DNA from: Bacilli bacterium
GTDB lineage: Bacteria; Bacillota_I; Bacilli_A; RF39; UBA660
NCBI GenBank assembly: GCA_017436345.1
Contig: JAFSDH010000001.1
Span: 92,943 to 156,942 of the forward strand
Reading direction: 5' to 3'
DNA: 64,000 nt
Within the stretch, counting starts at the first letter, position 1. The number at the start of each line of letters is the position of its first letter. Below the pieces are notes generated by a model, which was given only the letters and a program-made list of their open reading frames with translations, ran no database searches and was not told where the DNA came from. This document shows, in pieces, positions 26,075 to 35,194 of this stretch. The translations under genes and the position numbers were made by a program.

Positions 26075-26088
26075 TATATTTCTTTTTT
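26059..26088 (+). terminator. Rho-independent terminator of the nrd operon
   Basis: AGAAATATA (26059-26067) pairs with TATATTTCT (26075-26083), followed by T. It overlaps the end of nrdG. Confidence 0.7.
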
Positions 26089-26128
26089 ATATGTTACTTT
26101 TATGATAAAATTAATTTGAGGTTATATT

Positions 26129-26332
26129 ATGACTAATAGAAAAGAAGAGATTAAGAAAAGTTTAAAAAAAGATTTCAAAGAAAATGTTATTTCTTTGAAA
26201 GAGATGGAAAATATAAAGAAAAAAGTAAGATATAATGATGAAGGTTTTGAAGCAATAGCAGATTTTACATATGATTCGATGATATCTAAAAAAGAGTCGT
26301 ATGAAGATATGTATAAGGATTATAGGGATTAG
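26129..26332 (+). CDS. Small charged protein, unknown
   Basis: This is a 67-residue, Lys/Glu-rich, probably helical soluble protein. TTTGAGG precedes the ATG, and an extended -10 (TGATAAAAT, near 26102) lies upstream. It ends 8 nt before the PHP phosphoesterase and is probably co-transcribed with it. No family is recognised. Confidence 0.55.
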   Translation: MTNRKEEIKKSLKKDFKENVISLKEMENIKKKVRYNDEGFEAIADFTYDSMISKKESYEDMYKDYRD

Positions 26333-26340
26333 GTGATAAT

Positions 26341-27159
26341 ATGAAAGCAGATTTACATAATCATACAATTCATTCTGATGGTATTTATTCTGTATATGAT
26401 ACAGTAATGATGGCTAAAAACGCAGGATTATCTTTAGTTGCGATTACTGATCATGATAATTTAGATAGTTATAAATCGTATTTAGAAGTAAAAGACAAAT
26501 TGCCAATAGATGTATTAGTTGGAGTAGAGTTATCAACTTGGTATCTAGGAGAAAATGTACATATTCTTGGGTATTTTTATAATAATAGTAATCCTGGAGA
26601 AGAACTATTATTATTTTTAGAAGATATAAAAAATAAACGTATTTTGCGTGCTAAAAAGATGATTAATAACTTAAAGGAAATGTTTGACATAGAAGTTAGT
26701 TATGATGAGGTTGCTTCTTTACATAAAGAGATAATTGCACGTCCTCATATTGCTAGATATGTTGCGGATAAATATAATATGTCTATTCAAGAAGTTTTTG
26801 ATAAATATTTATCTAATAAATCGCCTGCTTTTGTACCAACATCTAATACAACAACTAAAGAGGCAATTGATTTATTACATCGAAATAATGGTATAGCAGT
26901 TTGGGCTCATCCTGTTCACAATAAGAATAAATTTAATGAGTTAGATATTATTAATATGGGGATAGATGGAATGGAATGTTTTTATCCAGATAATACTTTA
27001 GAAGATACTAATCATTATTTATCATTAGCAAAAGAATACAATCTTTTAGTTACTGGTGGTAGTGATTTTCATGATCATGTATCGCATAGTGAGATAGGTA
27101 CTTCTTATATAGAAGATGATGATATAGAGAAGTTATTATGTAAGTTGAATATAAAATAA
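26341..27159 (+). CDS. PHP-domain phosphoesterase (TrpH/YciV-like)
   Basis: This is a 272-residue metal-dependent phosphoesterase. Metal ligands are visible as DLHNHTIHSDG (HxH), ITDHDNL, the Glu in GVELST, IARPHIAR, VWAHPVH and GGSDFHD. The arrangement fits the YciV/RNase AM-like family acting on nucleotides or short RNA 5' ends. AGGTGATAAT precedes the ATG. The exact substrate is inferred only at family level. Confidence 0.87.
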   Translation: MKADLHNHTIHSDGIYSVYDTVMMAKNAGLSLVAITDHDNLDSYKSYLEVKDKLPIDVLVGVELSTWYLGENVHILGYFYNNSNPGEELLLFLEDIKNKRILRAKKMINNLKEMFDIEVSYDEVASLHKEIIARPHIARYVADKYNMSIQEVFDKYLSNKSPAFVPTSNTTTKEAIDLLHRNNGIAVWAHPVHNKNKFNELDIINMGIDGMECFYPDNTLEDTNHYLSLAKEYNLLVTGGSDFHDHVSHSEIGTSYIEDDDIEKLLCKLNIK

Positions 27160-27186
27160 AAAAAGTAGATTTTCATCTACTTTTTA
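27157..27186. terminator. Bidirectional terminator
   Basis: AAAAGTAGAT / ATCTACTTTT with loop TTTC and flanking A and T runs, between convergent genes. Confidence 0.85.
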
Positions 27187-27188
27187 TT

Positions 27189-27971
27189 TTACATGTATTT
27201 TTTCTTTTTATTTGATACAAATACAACTACACCAACAAGAGCGATAGCTCCACAGATAACATATGGAGTAGCAATTCCAGTTTTAGGATTTGGAGTTGTT
27301 TCTTCTTTTGGTTCATCTGGAATAGTTACTGGCTCGCATTTGTCTTGGTTAGGATTAGCATCTACTTTGTATACTCTTGCTGTATGATAGTTCCAATTTA
27401 CATCTAAAGCATCTGTTGTTTCCATATCATATCCATCAACAGTAACGATATAGTATTTTGTTTCACAGTCAGCTGTTAAAACAATTGCTCCTGTTTTAGG
27501 ATCATCATAACACCACCATGGGTTTTTATCTACATCTTCACCATTTCTAATAGCTTCCATATAGTCTAAAATATATTGTGGTAAGTTAATATTATCTTTT
27601 AATGTTTCATCATCTGTATAGTAATAATTATCAACAATGTCTTTAGTTTTTTCTTGTTTATCCATTTCATCTTGATAAGCTTTTAAGGTGTTGTAATCTT
27701 TTTCTGAAATTTCTGTAACTTTATAATGGATTTCATCTCCTTCTAAAGTTAATGTATCAGTATAATCAGTTGTTTTATATGCTGTCATAGGAACACTATA
27801 AGTACCATCTTTATTATCAACTAAATCTCCTAATCTAAATTTAAAAGTATAATCGAATGTAAATGTTTGTGGTGTTTGTGGTCTAGTTGCAGCATCAACT
27901 GTTTTAAATCCAACAAATAAAGCCATAATAGCTACTAAGAATAAACTAAAGTTTTTAAAAGTTTTCTTCAT
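27189..27971 (-). CDS. Secreted cell-wall-anchored protein with NPKTG sorting signal
   Basis: This is a 260-residue surface protein. The N-terminal signal peptide is cleaved after about residue 27 (TVDAA). The mature part is Asp/Tyr/Thr-rich with two Cys pairs. The C-terminus is a sortase signal: NPKTG, a hydrophobic helix (VICGAIALVGVVVFV) and a KKKKYM tail. AAGGAGG lies before the ATG. NPKTG differs from LPXTG and is closer to the NP[QK]TN class used by sortase B. A class B sortase gene lies 170 bp away on the other strand and is the natural partner. Confidence 0.8.
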   Translation of the reverse strand: MKKTFKNFSLFLVAIMALFVGFKTVDAATRPQTPQTFTFDYTFKFRLGDLVDNKDGTYSVPMTAYKTTDYTDTLTLEGDEIHYKVTEISEKDYNTLKAYQDEMDKQEKTKDIVDNYYYTDDETLKDNINLPQYILDYMEAIRNGEDVDKNPWWCYDDPKTGAIVLTADCETKYYIVTVDGYDMETTDALDVNWNYHTARVYKVDANPNQDKCEPVTIPDEPKEETTPNPKTGIATPYVICGAIALVGVVVFVSNKKKKYM

Positions 27972-28143
27972 ATTAAAATCCTCCTTCTATAATAAAATAT
28001 TATCATAATATTTCTTCTCTTTCAATTGCTTGATTTTATTTGTTTTTATTATGTGTAAAATATTTACATTTATACTTATCTCAAAATATTGTTTATGTTT
28101 TTTTTATATGATAAGATATTTATATAATAAGGAGGGATAGTTT

Positions 28144-29778
28144 ATGCATAAAATTTTAATTGAAGTTAAAAGAAATACATTATCTTTTTCCTTATATGAT
28201 TCTAAAAAGAAAGTGGAAAATTTAAATAATACTAATGTTATTAATACTGAAAAAATGGTTTTTAGTGATAATTATATTAATGATAATTTAGATTTAGTTG
28301 TTTCTTTTTTTAATCTAGTAGTTTTGAAGAAAAATATAAATAAAGTAATTGTATCTATTAATGCTATATTTCCTTTAGTATTTAGAATTATAAATAATAT
28401 TTCTAATATTAAAAATGTCATTTTATTAGAAGATAAAGCTATTAGTTGTATAATATTTGAACATTTATTAGAAAGTAATTATATAGAAAATTTTGAATGT
28501 TATTCAATATCTTCTTTTATGTATGATAAATTAGATATTGAAAAGGAAATGGTTGTTAAATCTAGATGTGAAGTTTTATTTGTTAGTAAATTTATGGAAG
28601 AAAATGAATTTAATACTTATTCTGATGTTTATTATAAGAAAAGTATTAATGTTAGCAATAAATTAGATAAGTACGATAAAGATGATATAGAGTCTTTCTT
28701 TAGATTTAATAATAAAATTAGGGTTATAAATTTATATTTAGTTAGTAAAGATTTAGTTAATTATATTATTGATATGATAGAAAAGTATAATAAGAAAAAT
28801 GTAAAGATTCTTCTTCATCAAGAAGATGATGAAAGAGAAATTATTACTCTAGCTGATGATACAATTAATTCTAATAAGAAATTATTTAAGAATAATAATA
28901 TTAAACTTAAAGTATCTTATACAAAGGAATATCGTGATAAGAATACTATGAAACAAGTAAATTTAAATTTCTTTAGATTTATTCTTATATTATTTATAAT
29001 ATTAGCTATTTTGATTGGTGTTATATTTTCGATTAAATATAAGGAAGATACTGATGAAATTAATACAGAGATGGATGAGTTAAATGAAGCTATTGATTTA
29101 AATCAAATAGATGAGTTTATTGCTGAGGAAGAAGATATAATTATTGAAGATGAAGAAGAAAAACAACCTAGTAAAAATACTAGTGGTAATAGTGGGTATG
29201 TAAGTCCTTATTATAGAAAGTTTTCACAGGTTTTCGATGATTTAATCAAAATCAATGATGAGACTGTAGGATGGTTAAAAGTAAATAATACTAAGATTAA
29301 TTATCCAGTTACGCAACATAGTGATAATGATTATTATTTAAATTATAGTTATTATAAGAAGAAAAATAGTCATGGATGGATATTTATGGATTATCGAAAT
29401 AAAATTGATATTTTGGATAAAAATACTATTATTTATGGTCACAGAAATAGTAAAGGGTTAATGTTTGGTACTTTAAAAAATGTATTAGAAAAAAGTTGGT
29501 ATACTAATAAAAATAATCAGGTAATTACTTTTAATACTTTAAATCAAGATATGAAATGGCAAATTTTTTCTATATATACTTTAAAAAATACTAATGATTA
29601 TTTAATAACTAATTTTTCTAGTGATACTACATATACTAATTTTATTTCTAAAATAAAGGGAAGAAGTATTTATGATTTTGGAGTTGAAGTAGATGTTGAT
29701 GATAATATTTTAACTTTATCTACTTGTTATAATGGTCCAGAACATAGATTAGTAGTTCATGCAAAGTTAATAAAATAA
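28144..29778 (+). CDS. srtB: Sortase B with a large N-terminal cytoplasmic domain
   Basis: This is a 544-residue protein. The first 275 or so residues form a soluble, Asn/Lys/Ile-rich domain without signal peptide, of unknown family. A single membrane helix (about 276-297) and an acidic linker (300-345) follow. The C-terminal 195 residues are a class B sortase: GWLKVNNTKINYPV, YYLNYSY, catalytic His in IYGHRNSKG (about 432), Cys in LSTCYNG (about 527) and Arg in EHRLVVH. Ordinary SrtB has about 240 residues, so the front half is an added intracellular module. AAGGAGG lies 9 nt before the ATG. It likely anchors the divergent NPKTG protein. Confidence 0.82.
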   Translation: MHKILIEVKRNTLSFSLYDSKKKVENLNNTNVINTEKMVFSDNYINDNLDLVVSFFNLVVLKKNINKVIVSINAIFPLVFRIINNISNIKNVILLEDKAISCIIFEHLLESNYIENFECYSISSFMYDKLDIEKEMVVKSRCEVLFVSKFMEENEFNTYSDVYYKKSINVSNKLDKYDKDDIESFFRFNNKIRVINLYLVSKDLVNYIIDMIEKYNKKNVKILLHQEDDEREIITLADDTINSNKKLFKNNNIKLKVSYTKEYRDKNTMKQVNLNFFRFILILFIILAILIGVIFSIKYKEDTDEINTEMDELNEAIDLNQIDEFIAEEEDIIIEDEEEKQPSKNTSGNSGYVSPYYRKFSQVFDDLIKINDETVGWLKVNNTKINYPVTQHSDNDYYLNYSYYKKKNSHGWIFMDYRNKIDILDKNTIIYGHRNSKGLMFGTLKNVLEKSWYTNKNNQVITFNTLNQDMKWQIFSIYTLKNTNDYLITNFSSDTTYTNFISKIKGRSIYDFGVEVDVDDNILTLSTCYNGPEHRLVVHAKLIK

Positions 29779-29803
29779 AAAGAATCTCAAAGATTCTTTT
29801 TTA
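29777..29803. terminator. Bidirectional terminator
   Basis: AAAGAATCT / AGATTCTTT with loop CAA, T runs on both sides, between the sortase gene and the convergent DUF3137-like gene. Confidence 0.8.
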
Positions 29804-30829
29804 TTTGCTATTATTCATAATTGTTACTATTTCAAATAGTTTATATATTTCTGTAAATATTTTATAGATATTATCTAGTTCTTTTTCTTTATTTCTTATT
29901 GGAGATAAATTTTTATTTAATATTTCTTCAAAGGTAAAGTTTTCAATAAACATAGAATATCTTCCATCATTTTTAAAAATAATATATTTTTTATTGTTTA
30001 ATATTTTTTCTAATTCATTTATATGTTCCATCATAGTAAGAGTAAGTGTCATTCTAGCTTTTATTTCGTCGTTAGTATATACACTATATTTTTTAGAAAA
30101 GTCTAGGTTTTCTAATTTTACTTCGGTATCACATAAATCATAGTATTTATTTATTTTATTATTAATAATAGTTGTTTTTAAAGTATTAGGAATTATTTGA
30201 ATTAAATTACTATTTTTTTTAGGATTATCTGATCCTATATAGCATCCAGTAAATATATCTTTTTTCTTTTTAGCTTTATAAGATCTTAAGAATTTTTTAT
30301 TCCCAATATAAAAATATTCTTGTTTTTGTTTTTCGATATAGGTAAATATATTCATATCTGCAAGTATTAATGTTTTATCATCAATGTGAGTTTGAATATA
30401 ATTAGCACCGGTATACTCGACGTTTTTTAAATTAAATAGATTAGTTTTTTCGAAAGATACTTTACTAATTCTATTATTTGGTAAAACAGATGAGGTATCA
30501 TCTCCAGATATTAGAGTAATGATATCATCTAATATTTTATATTTTATTTGATTTAATATAATCTTACTATTATCTTTGTGAGAACTTTTTAAAAAGAAAT
30601 ATATTCCTATATTATAAGTAATAGTAATTACTATGAAAAAGAATATATATTTTAATTGAAAAAAGAATATCCATAATAAAATAGTTGGTATAAGAGAAAA
30701 TATTATTATTGATGTTATTAAATTGAAATGATTTTTTTTAATATACTTTTCTATTTCTAAATAATATTCATCTAATATGTCTTTATATAAATCATAATAA
30801 AAATTTTTAAATAGTTCTTTTTTATTCAT
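29801..30829 (-). CDS. DUF3137-like membrane protein, partner of LemA
   Basis: This is a 342-residue protein with two adjacent N-terminal membrane helices (about 37-55 and 60-75) and a soluble C-terminal part. It starts inside the lemA gene (8-bp overlap). Layout and neighbourhood match the DUF3137 proteins that commonly follow LemA. I did not find a catalytic motif. The family call rests mainly on context and topology. Confidence 0.55.
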   Translation of the reverse strand: MNKKELFKNFYYDLYKDILDEYYLEIEKYIKKNHFNLITSIIIFSLIPTILLWIFFFQLKYIFFFIVITITYNIGIYFFLKSSHKDNSKIILNQIKYKILDDIITLISGDDTSSVLPNNRISKVSFEKTNLFNLKNVEYTGANYIQTHIDDKTLILADMNIFTYIEKQKQEYFYIGNKKFLRSYKAKKKKDIFTGCYIGSDNPKKNSNLIQIIPNTLKTTIINNKINKYYDLCDTEVKLENLDFSKKYSVYTNDEIKARMTLTLTMMEHINELEKILNNKKYIIFKNDGRYSMFIENFTFEEILNKNLSPIRNKEKELDNIYKIFTEIYKLFEIVTIMNNSK

Positions 30830-31388
30830 CGTTATTCATCCACTTTTTTAATTCTTTTTCTTCTTCTTTTATTTCAAATAATGGGTATTTTTTATATCCT
30901 AATATAAATGTAAGTATATTTATAGGTATTATTTTTATAAATATATTATAATCTGTAACATGGGCATTATATGTTCTTCTAGCTGCAGATATTTGATCCT
31001 CAATATCATTAAGTATTGTTTGTAGTTGGATAAAATTAATATTACTTTTTAATTCAGGGTAGTTTTCTGATAATAACATAATTGAGTTGATTTCTTGATT
31101 TAATTCAGTATTTATTTTAAATTTATCTTCATCTGTTTTAGAATTTAAACCTTTTGTTCGTAAATTTGTTATTTTTTCAAAAGTATCTTTTTCGTGTTTT
31201 GTATATGCTTTAATTACTTTTACTAAGTTTGGTAATAAATCGTATCTTTTTTTTAGCATTATATCCATACTACTATAAGCATTTAAAATATTATTCTTTT
31301 TAATAGTTATTTTATTTATAAGAATAAAAATAATTATTAAAATAACTATTATTATAAAAAAACATATATATAAGTTTATATTATCCAT
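30822..31388 (-). CDS. lemA: LemA-family protein
   Basis: This is a 188-residue protein with an N-terminal membrane helix (about 5-26). A helical-bundle domain has the LemA signatures NNILNAYSSMDIMLKKRYDLLPNLV, ENYPELKSN and the helix ending SAARRTYNAHVTDYN. The start at 31388 is supported by GGTGA 5 nt upstream; a TTG 12 nt earlier is possible but would overlap that site. An extended -10 (TGTTATAAT on the minus strand, near 31410) drives the pair. LemA proteins are membrane-associated with poorly known function. Confidence 0.88.
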   Translation of the reverse strand: MDNINLYICFFIIIVILIIIFILINKITIKKNNILNAYSSMDIMLKKRYDLLPNLVKVIKAYTKHEKDTFEKITNLRTKGLNSKTDEDKFKINTELNQEINSIMLLSENYPELKSNINFIQLQTILNDIEDQISAARRTYNAHVTDYNIFIKIIPINILTFILGYKKYPLFEIKEEEKELKKWMNNDE

Positions 31389-31504
31389 ATCATTCACCAA
31401 TTTAATTATAACATATCTGTTTGTTTTTTTTGATATTAAAATGTATTATTGAAAAAAGATATTCTTTGTGCTAGTATATATAACGCTTTAAGAGGTGTTC
31501 TATT

Positions 31505-32683
31505 ATGAAAAAAGAAGATATGAAGCAGTATTTTTTTGATAATATAGTTTCTTATTTAAATGATTTGTTGCTTAAGGAAAATTCAAAAACTGGGTTTAAT
31601 CCAAATAGGAGACGTATTGAAGAGACTTTATATATTATGAGAGAATTTTATGATGATGAACGTTATTTTAATAAATTTCATGAGTCTTTTATGAATATAT
31701 ATAATTCTGATAGGGTGTGTAGTTTTCGTAATTCGATTTTTTTAAATAGAATTTTTCATTCTTATTTTATAAATTTATTTTTAATTATGAAAGGATATCA
31801 ATATCATCGAAAGAATAATGATTATGATAGTTTTTGTGCAGTTGTTGATGATATTAATCCTGTTGATATTAATGATTATTATTTGGATAGTTCTTCTTTT
31901 GATTGTATTAAAAAAGAGTTTTATTTATCGTTATGTGAAAAATTAGTTAGTTTTAATAATTATAAAGATATGAATAATTTACGTAATATGGTTAAAAAAG
32001 TCGTTTTATTTGATGATGATGAAAATGATTTAGAAAAGATGAATGTACTTATTAATATATCAAAAAATTCTAATATAGATAGTGAAGTAGTAGAAGCACT
32101 TTTAGAAGATAATACGTATTATTATAGTGACTTAGTAGTAAGTAAAGATAGGTTCTTTTATATAAATAAAAAATTAAAGGAATGTATTGAAAATGATAGA
32201 ATTAGATATGATATTTTTATGATGATTTCTAGTTTAGATAAAGAAATATTTTTAGATAAGAGTGATAGATTTAAAAAAGTTATTGATATTGTTTTTGATA
32301 GTGATAGTTATGATGAGTTATTAAAAAAAATAATTTTTTTAGGGTCAAATAAAGATAAATCTTTAGATAGTATAATTACTAATTTAAAAAGTATTAAGAG
32401 TCAATATATGGGAATAGATGTTATTTATCCTTTTGATTTATCGTTTATTAATTTGCCTAGTAAACCAACTAGTATAATTGAAAGAATGAAGAAAGCTTAT
32501 TTAAATATTAATAGTAGTATTTCTTTAGATGAGATAGATTTTTTATATCGAAATTCTAATGATTTATATAGTTTTGTTAATCAATTTAATCATATTTACA
32601 AAGAAGAAAGTAAAGTAGAAGAAGATAAAGAAGGAAAAATAAAAGAAAAAAGATTTTGGTCATTATTTGGAAGAGTAAAATAG
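31505..32683 (+). CDS. Hypothetical cytosolic protein, 392 aa
   Basis: A soluble, Asp/Asn/Ile-rich, mainly helical protein without signal or membrane segments. The C-terminus is charged (about 365-392). AGAGGTG precedes the ATG. Some repeated helical units (DSDSYDELLKKI-like) suggest a helical-repeat fold. No family is recognised. Monocistronic. Confidence 0.5.
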   Translation: MKKEDMKQYFFDNIVSYLNDLLLKENSKTGFNPNRRRIEETLYIMREFYDDERYFNKFHESFMNIYNSDRVCSFRNSIFLNRIFHSYFINLFLIMKGYQYHRKNNDYDSFCAVVDDINPVDINDYYLDSSSFDCIKKEFYLSLCEKLVSFNNYKDMNNLRNMVKKVVLFDDDENDLEKMNVLINISKNSNIDSEVVEALLEDNTYYYSDLVVSKDRFFYINKKLKECIENDRIRYDIFMMISSLDKEIFLDKSDRFKKVIDIVFDSDSYDELLKKIIFLGSNKDKSLDSIITNLKSIKSQYMGIDVIYPFDLSFINLPSKPTSIIERMKKAYLNINSSISLDEIDFLYRNSNDLYSFVNQFNHIYKEESKVEEDKEGKIKEKRFWSLFGRVK

Positions 32684-32704
32684 TTATTTATTTTATGCAT
32701 TTGT

Positions 32705-32733
32705 TTGACATATTTTTTTTCTATTGATATATT
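32705..32733 (+). promoter_or_regulatory. SigA promoter
   Basis: TTGACA (32705-32710), a 17-bp spacer and TATATT (32728-32733), with the TG of an extended -10 at 32725-32726. It drives the zinc-ribbon membrane protein and the transglutaminase-like gene. Confidence 0.8.
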
Positions 32734-32767
32734 AAATTAAGATAGATAATTGTTTATGGAGGATAAA

Positions 32768-33388
32768 ATGAAAGATTTAGATAAGAGAGATATGCCTACG
32801 CATTTAATTGTTTTAGCACTTATCTTTATATTTCCTTTAGGTATATATTATATTGTTTTAAAAACAGAGAAGTATTTAAAAAATATTAAGAGAAATGTTA
32901 AGTATTTGAAAACTTGTGGATATATAGGTCTATTTTTTGTCGTTATGTATTTTATATTAAATTATGATTTGTATGTTTCTTTAATTGATAGTCATATGTC
33001 TTTAGATATGTATTCTTTTAAATTTATATATATATATTTGTTTGTACTTATGATTACGATTAGTACTTTGATAGGTGGTTCAAAGCTTAATAAGCTATGC
33101 GATAAATTAGTTATTTATACAGAATTTATTAATATTAGACATATAAAAGAAATTAAGTTTATTTGTGAAGAAACTTTAGAGGATGAAGAAACTGTTAAAG
33201 AAAATATTAATAAGTTAATAGATTTAGGTTATTTAGTAAATATTAAGTTAGTTGATAATCATATTGTTTCCACAAAAACTGTGGATAAAGATTTTATTAA
33301 ATGTAAATCTTGTGGAAATATAGTTAAAGATAAAAGATGTGACTTTTGTTATAGAAAAATAAAAAGAAAGAAAGAAATAAAGGGTTAA
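32768..33388 (+). CDS. Membrane protein with C-terminal zinc ribbon
   Basis: This is a 206-residue protein with three membrane helices in the first half (about 15-35, 55-75, 90-110). A winged-helix-like charged segment follows. The C-terminal zinc ribbon has CKSCG and CDFC (about residues 177-195). The start at 32768 is set by ATGGAGGA just upstream. The stop is 3 nt before the transglutaminase-like gene, so the two form an operon. Function unknown. Confidence 0.55.
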   Translation: MKDLDKRDMPTHLIVLALIFIFPLGIYYIVLKTEKYLKNIKRNVKYLKTCGYIGLFFVVMYFILNYDLYVSLIDSHMSLDMYSFKFIYIYLFVLMITISTLIGGSKLNKLCDKLVIYTEFINIRHIKEIKFICEETLEDEETVKENINKLIDLGYLVNIKLVDNHIVSTKTVDKDFIKCKSCGNIVKDKRCDFCYRKIKRKKEIKG

Positions 33389-33391
33389 GTT

Positions 33392-34420
33392 ATGAATAAT
33401 AATAATAGTTATGTTTATAATTCATATAGTTCAAGTGGATTAAATAATAATGAGAATATGAGTGAAGAAAGATTAGCTTATTTAAAAGAAAAGGAAGATA
33501 TGATAAATAAGCGTAGAAAAAGATCTAAAACTATTGGGCGCAGTTTTCTTATTATTGTTATTTTAGTTGTTGGGCTTTATTTATATATTAATTATTTTAG
33601 GCCTGTAAAAATTGATAATAGAATTGATAAAAATTCAATCCATTATTTAACAGATTTATATTATAGTGATGGTAGGTTTTATGAGAAGTATTTAGACGAA
33701 AAAGAAAAGAAAGTTTATTTACATATATTTAATGATTTGAAAGAAGTAAAAACGAAAACATATATTGATTGTACTAATTATGGTTATGAAAGTAAGGCTG
33801 AATGTGCATCGTCAATTAATAAAATGATAGATGTTATTTTAATGGATCATCCAGATATGTTTTGGTATAGAACATCTTCAGGTAGATATAGTGATGCTCA
33901 TGGAATTGAACTTGATCATCATTTAGTTTCAACTAATAAATTTCAATTATATTTTGTTGAAAGAAAACTACTTAGAAAGATTGATAGTGTTACAAAAGAT
34001 TTAGAAAAAGTATCGGATTATGAAAAAGTTAAAGGAATTTATGATTGGTTAGGTGTTAATAAGTCTTATTCTGATTTTATTATGACAAGAAAAGATGGAA
34101 CTGCTTGGAGTGCAATTTTAGATAAGGATACTGTTTGTGCTGGATATGCTGCAGCAACGCAATTGTTTTTACAGAGATTAGGAATAGAATCTTTTTTAAT
34201 AACCGGAAGTACTGGTGGTCCTCATGCTTGGAATATGGTAGAGTTAGAAGATGGGTATTATTGGTATGATGCAACTGTTGGTGGATCAGTTGGACCGGAT
34301 AGTGATTGGTTCTATAGAGGACTTTTATTTTCTGCAACTGGTGATTATTCAGTTGATATAGTTAATTTGGAAGAATACACGTTTGGTACTAAGTATTTAG
34401 ATAGGGAATTAAAAAAATAG
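33392..34420 (+). CDS. Membrane-anchored transglutaminase-like protein
   Basis: This is a 342-residue protein. An Asn/Ser-rich cytoplasmic start, a membrane helix (about 50-70) and an extracytoplasmic part follow one another. The transglutaminase-like (papain-fold) domain spans about 205-320. The triad is visible: Cys in DTVCAGYA (about 248), His in GPHAWNMVEL (about 277) and Asp in YWYDATVGG (about 292). Such domains act as surface peptidases or cross-linkers. No strong ribosome site is seen (AGGGTTAAG), consistent with coupling to the upstream gene 3 nt away. Confidence 0.8.
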   Translation: MNNNNSYVYNSYSSSGLNNNENMSEERLAYLKEKEDMINKRRKRSKTIGRSFLIIVILVVGLYLYINYFRPVKIDNRIDKNSIHYLTDLYYSDGRFYEKYLDEKEKKVYLHIFNDLKEVKTKTYIDCTNYGYESKAECASSINKMIDVILMDHPDMFWYRTSSGRYSDAHGIELDHHLVSTNKFQLYFVERKLLRKIDSVTKDLEKVSDYEKVKGIYDWLGVNKSYSDFIMTRKDGTAWSAILDKDTVCAGYAAATQLFLQRLGIESFLITGSTGGPHAWNMVELEDGYYWYDATVGGSVGPDSDWFYRGLLFSATGDYSVDIVNLEEYTFGTKYLDRELKK

Positions 34421-34446
34421 AGACTATGTGAAATAGTCTCTTTTAT
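34418..34446 (+). terminator. Rho-independent terminator
   Basis: GAGACTAT / ATAGTCTC, loop GTGAAA, followed by T. The stem begins at the stop codon. Confidence 0.8.
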
Positions 34447-34474
34447 TTACTTACAGTTTTTATTATGTTATACT
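34446..34474 (+). promoter_or_regulatory. SigA promoter
   Basis: TTTACT (34446-34451), a 17-bp spacer and TATACT (34469-34474), with extended -10 TG at 34466-34467. It lies just after the terminator and 22 nt before the next start. Confidence 0.6.
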
Positions 34475-34496
34475 ACTAAATCAAGTAGGGGATTTT

Positions 34497-35129
34497 ATGA
34501 TTGATATTAAGGATTGTTATTTTCATTCGATTAATTTAGATGGTGCTGGTACTTTGATAGTATTTGATAAAATTTTAAAAGACGGTAAAATTTTATCTTT
34601 GGAAAAAACATCTTTTTCTTCTAGTAAATATCGAATGAATAAAAGTGATGAAATTTGTTTAAGTAAAAAAAATAGATATTCTATATTTTATGAAAGTGCT
34701 TATGATATTTATGTTAAATCATGTTTGAGTTTTATATTAAGAGGAGATTTACCAGGAGTATATAAGCCAGAAATGATACCAATTAAGGGAGATGGAATGA
34801 GATATCTAGATTCTGGTAAAACTGATTTAGTTGGTGAGTATAGAATTAAAGATGAGATAAGTTTAGATGATGTTATTGGCATAAATATTCCTTTTAATGG
34901 ATTAATTAATAATCTAGGAGAGTATAAATGGTTTTTTCTAGGAGTAGATGAATCTTTTAAGGGAAAGTTAAATCATAATAAAAAGACAAGAATAAAAAAT
35001 GTTATGATGTTTTATGATAAAGTTAATGAATGTTTAGGTAATTATCATTTATCTATTCCTATTTATGATTTAGAAGCTGGGGTTTTAATAAGAGAAAAAA
35101 ATGATATTGTAAAGATGAAAATAAGATAA
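34497..35129 (+). CDS. Hypothetical cytosolic protein, 210 aa
   Basis: A soluble protein with basic and acidic stretches and no membrane segment. GTAGGGG lies before the ATG. Local features include a RGDLPGVYKPEMIPIKGDG segment near the middle. I do not recognise a family. It is flanked by its own promoter upstream and an ABC-F gene downstream. Confidence 0.5.
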   Translation: MIDIKDCYFHSINLDGAGTLIVFDKILKDGKILSLEKTSFSSSKYRMNKSDEICLSKKNRYSIFYESAYDIYVKSCLSFILRGDLPGVYKPEMIPIKGDGMRYLDSGKTDLVGEYRIKDEISLDDVIGINIPFNGLINNLGEYKWFFLGVDESFKGKLNHNKKTRIKNVMMFYDKVNECLGNYHLSIPIYDLEAGVLIREKNDIVKMKIR

Positions 35130-35194
35130 GTTGCGTTTATTAGTGACTTTTTTATTTTTTTATAGTAAAATTAAAGACGTTTTGAGGTGATAAA

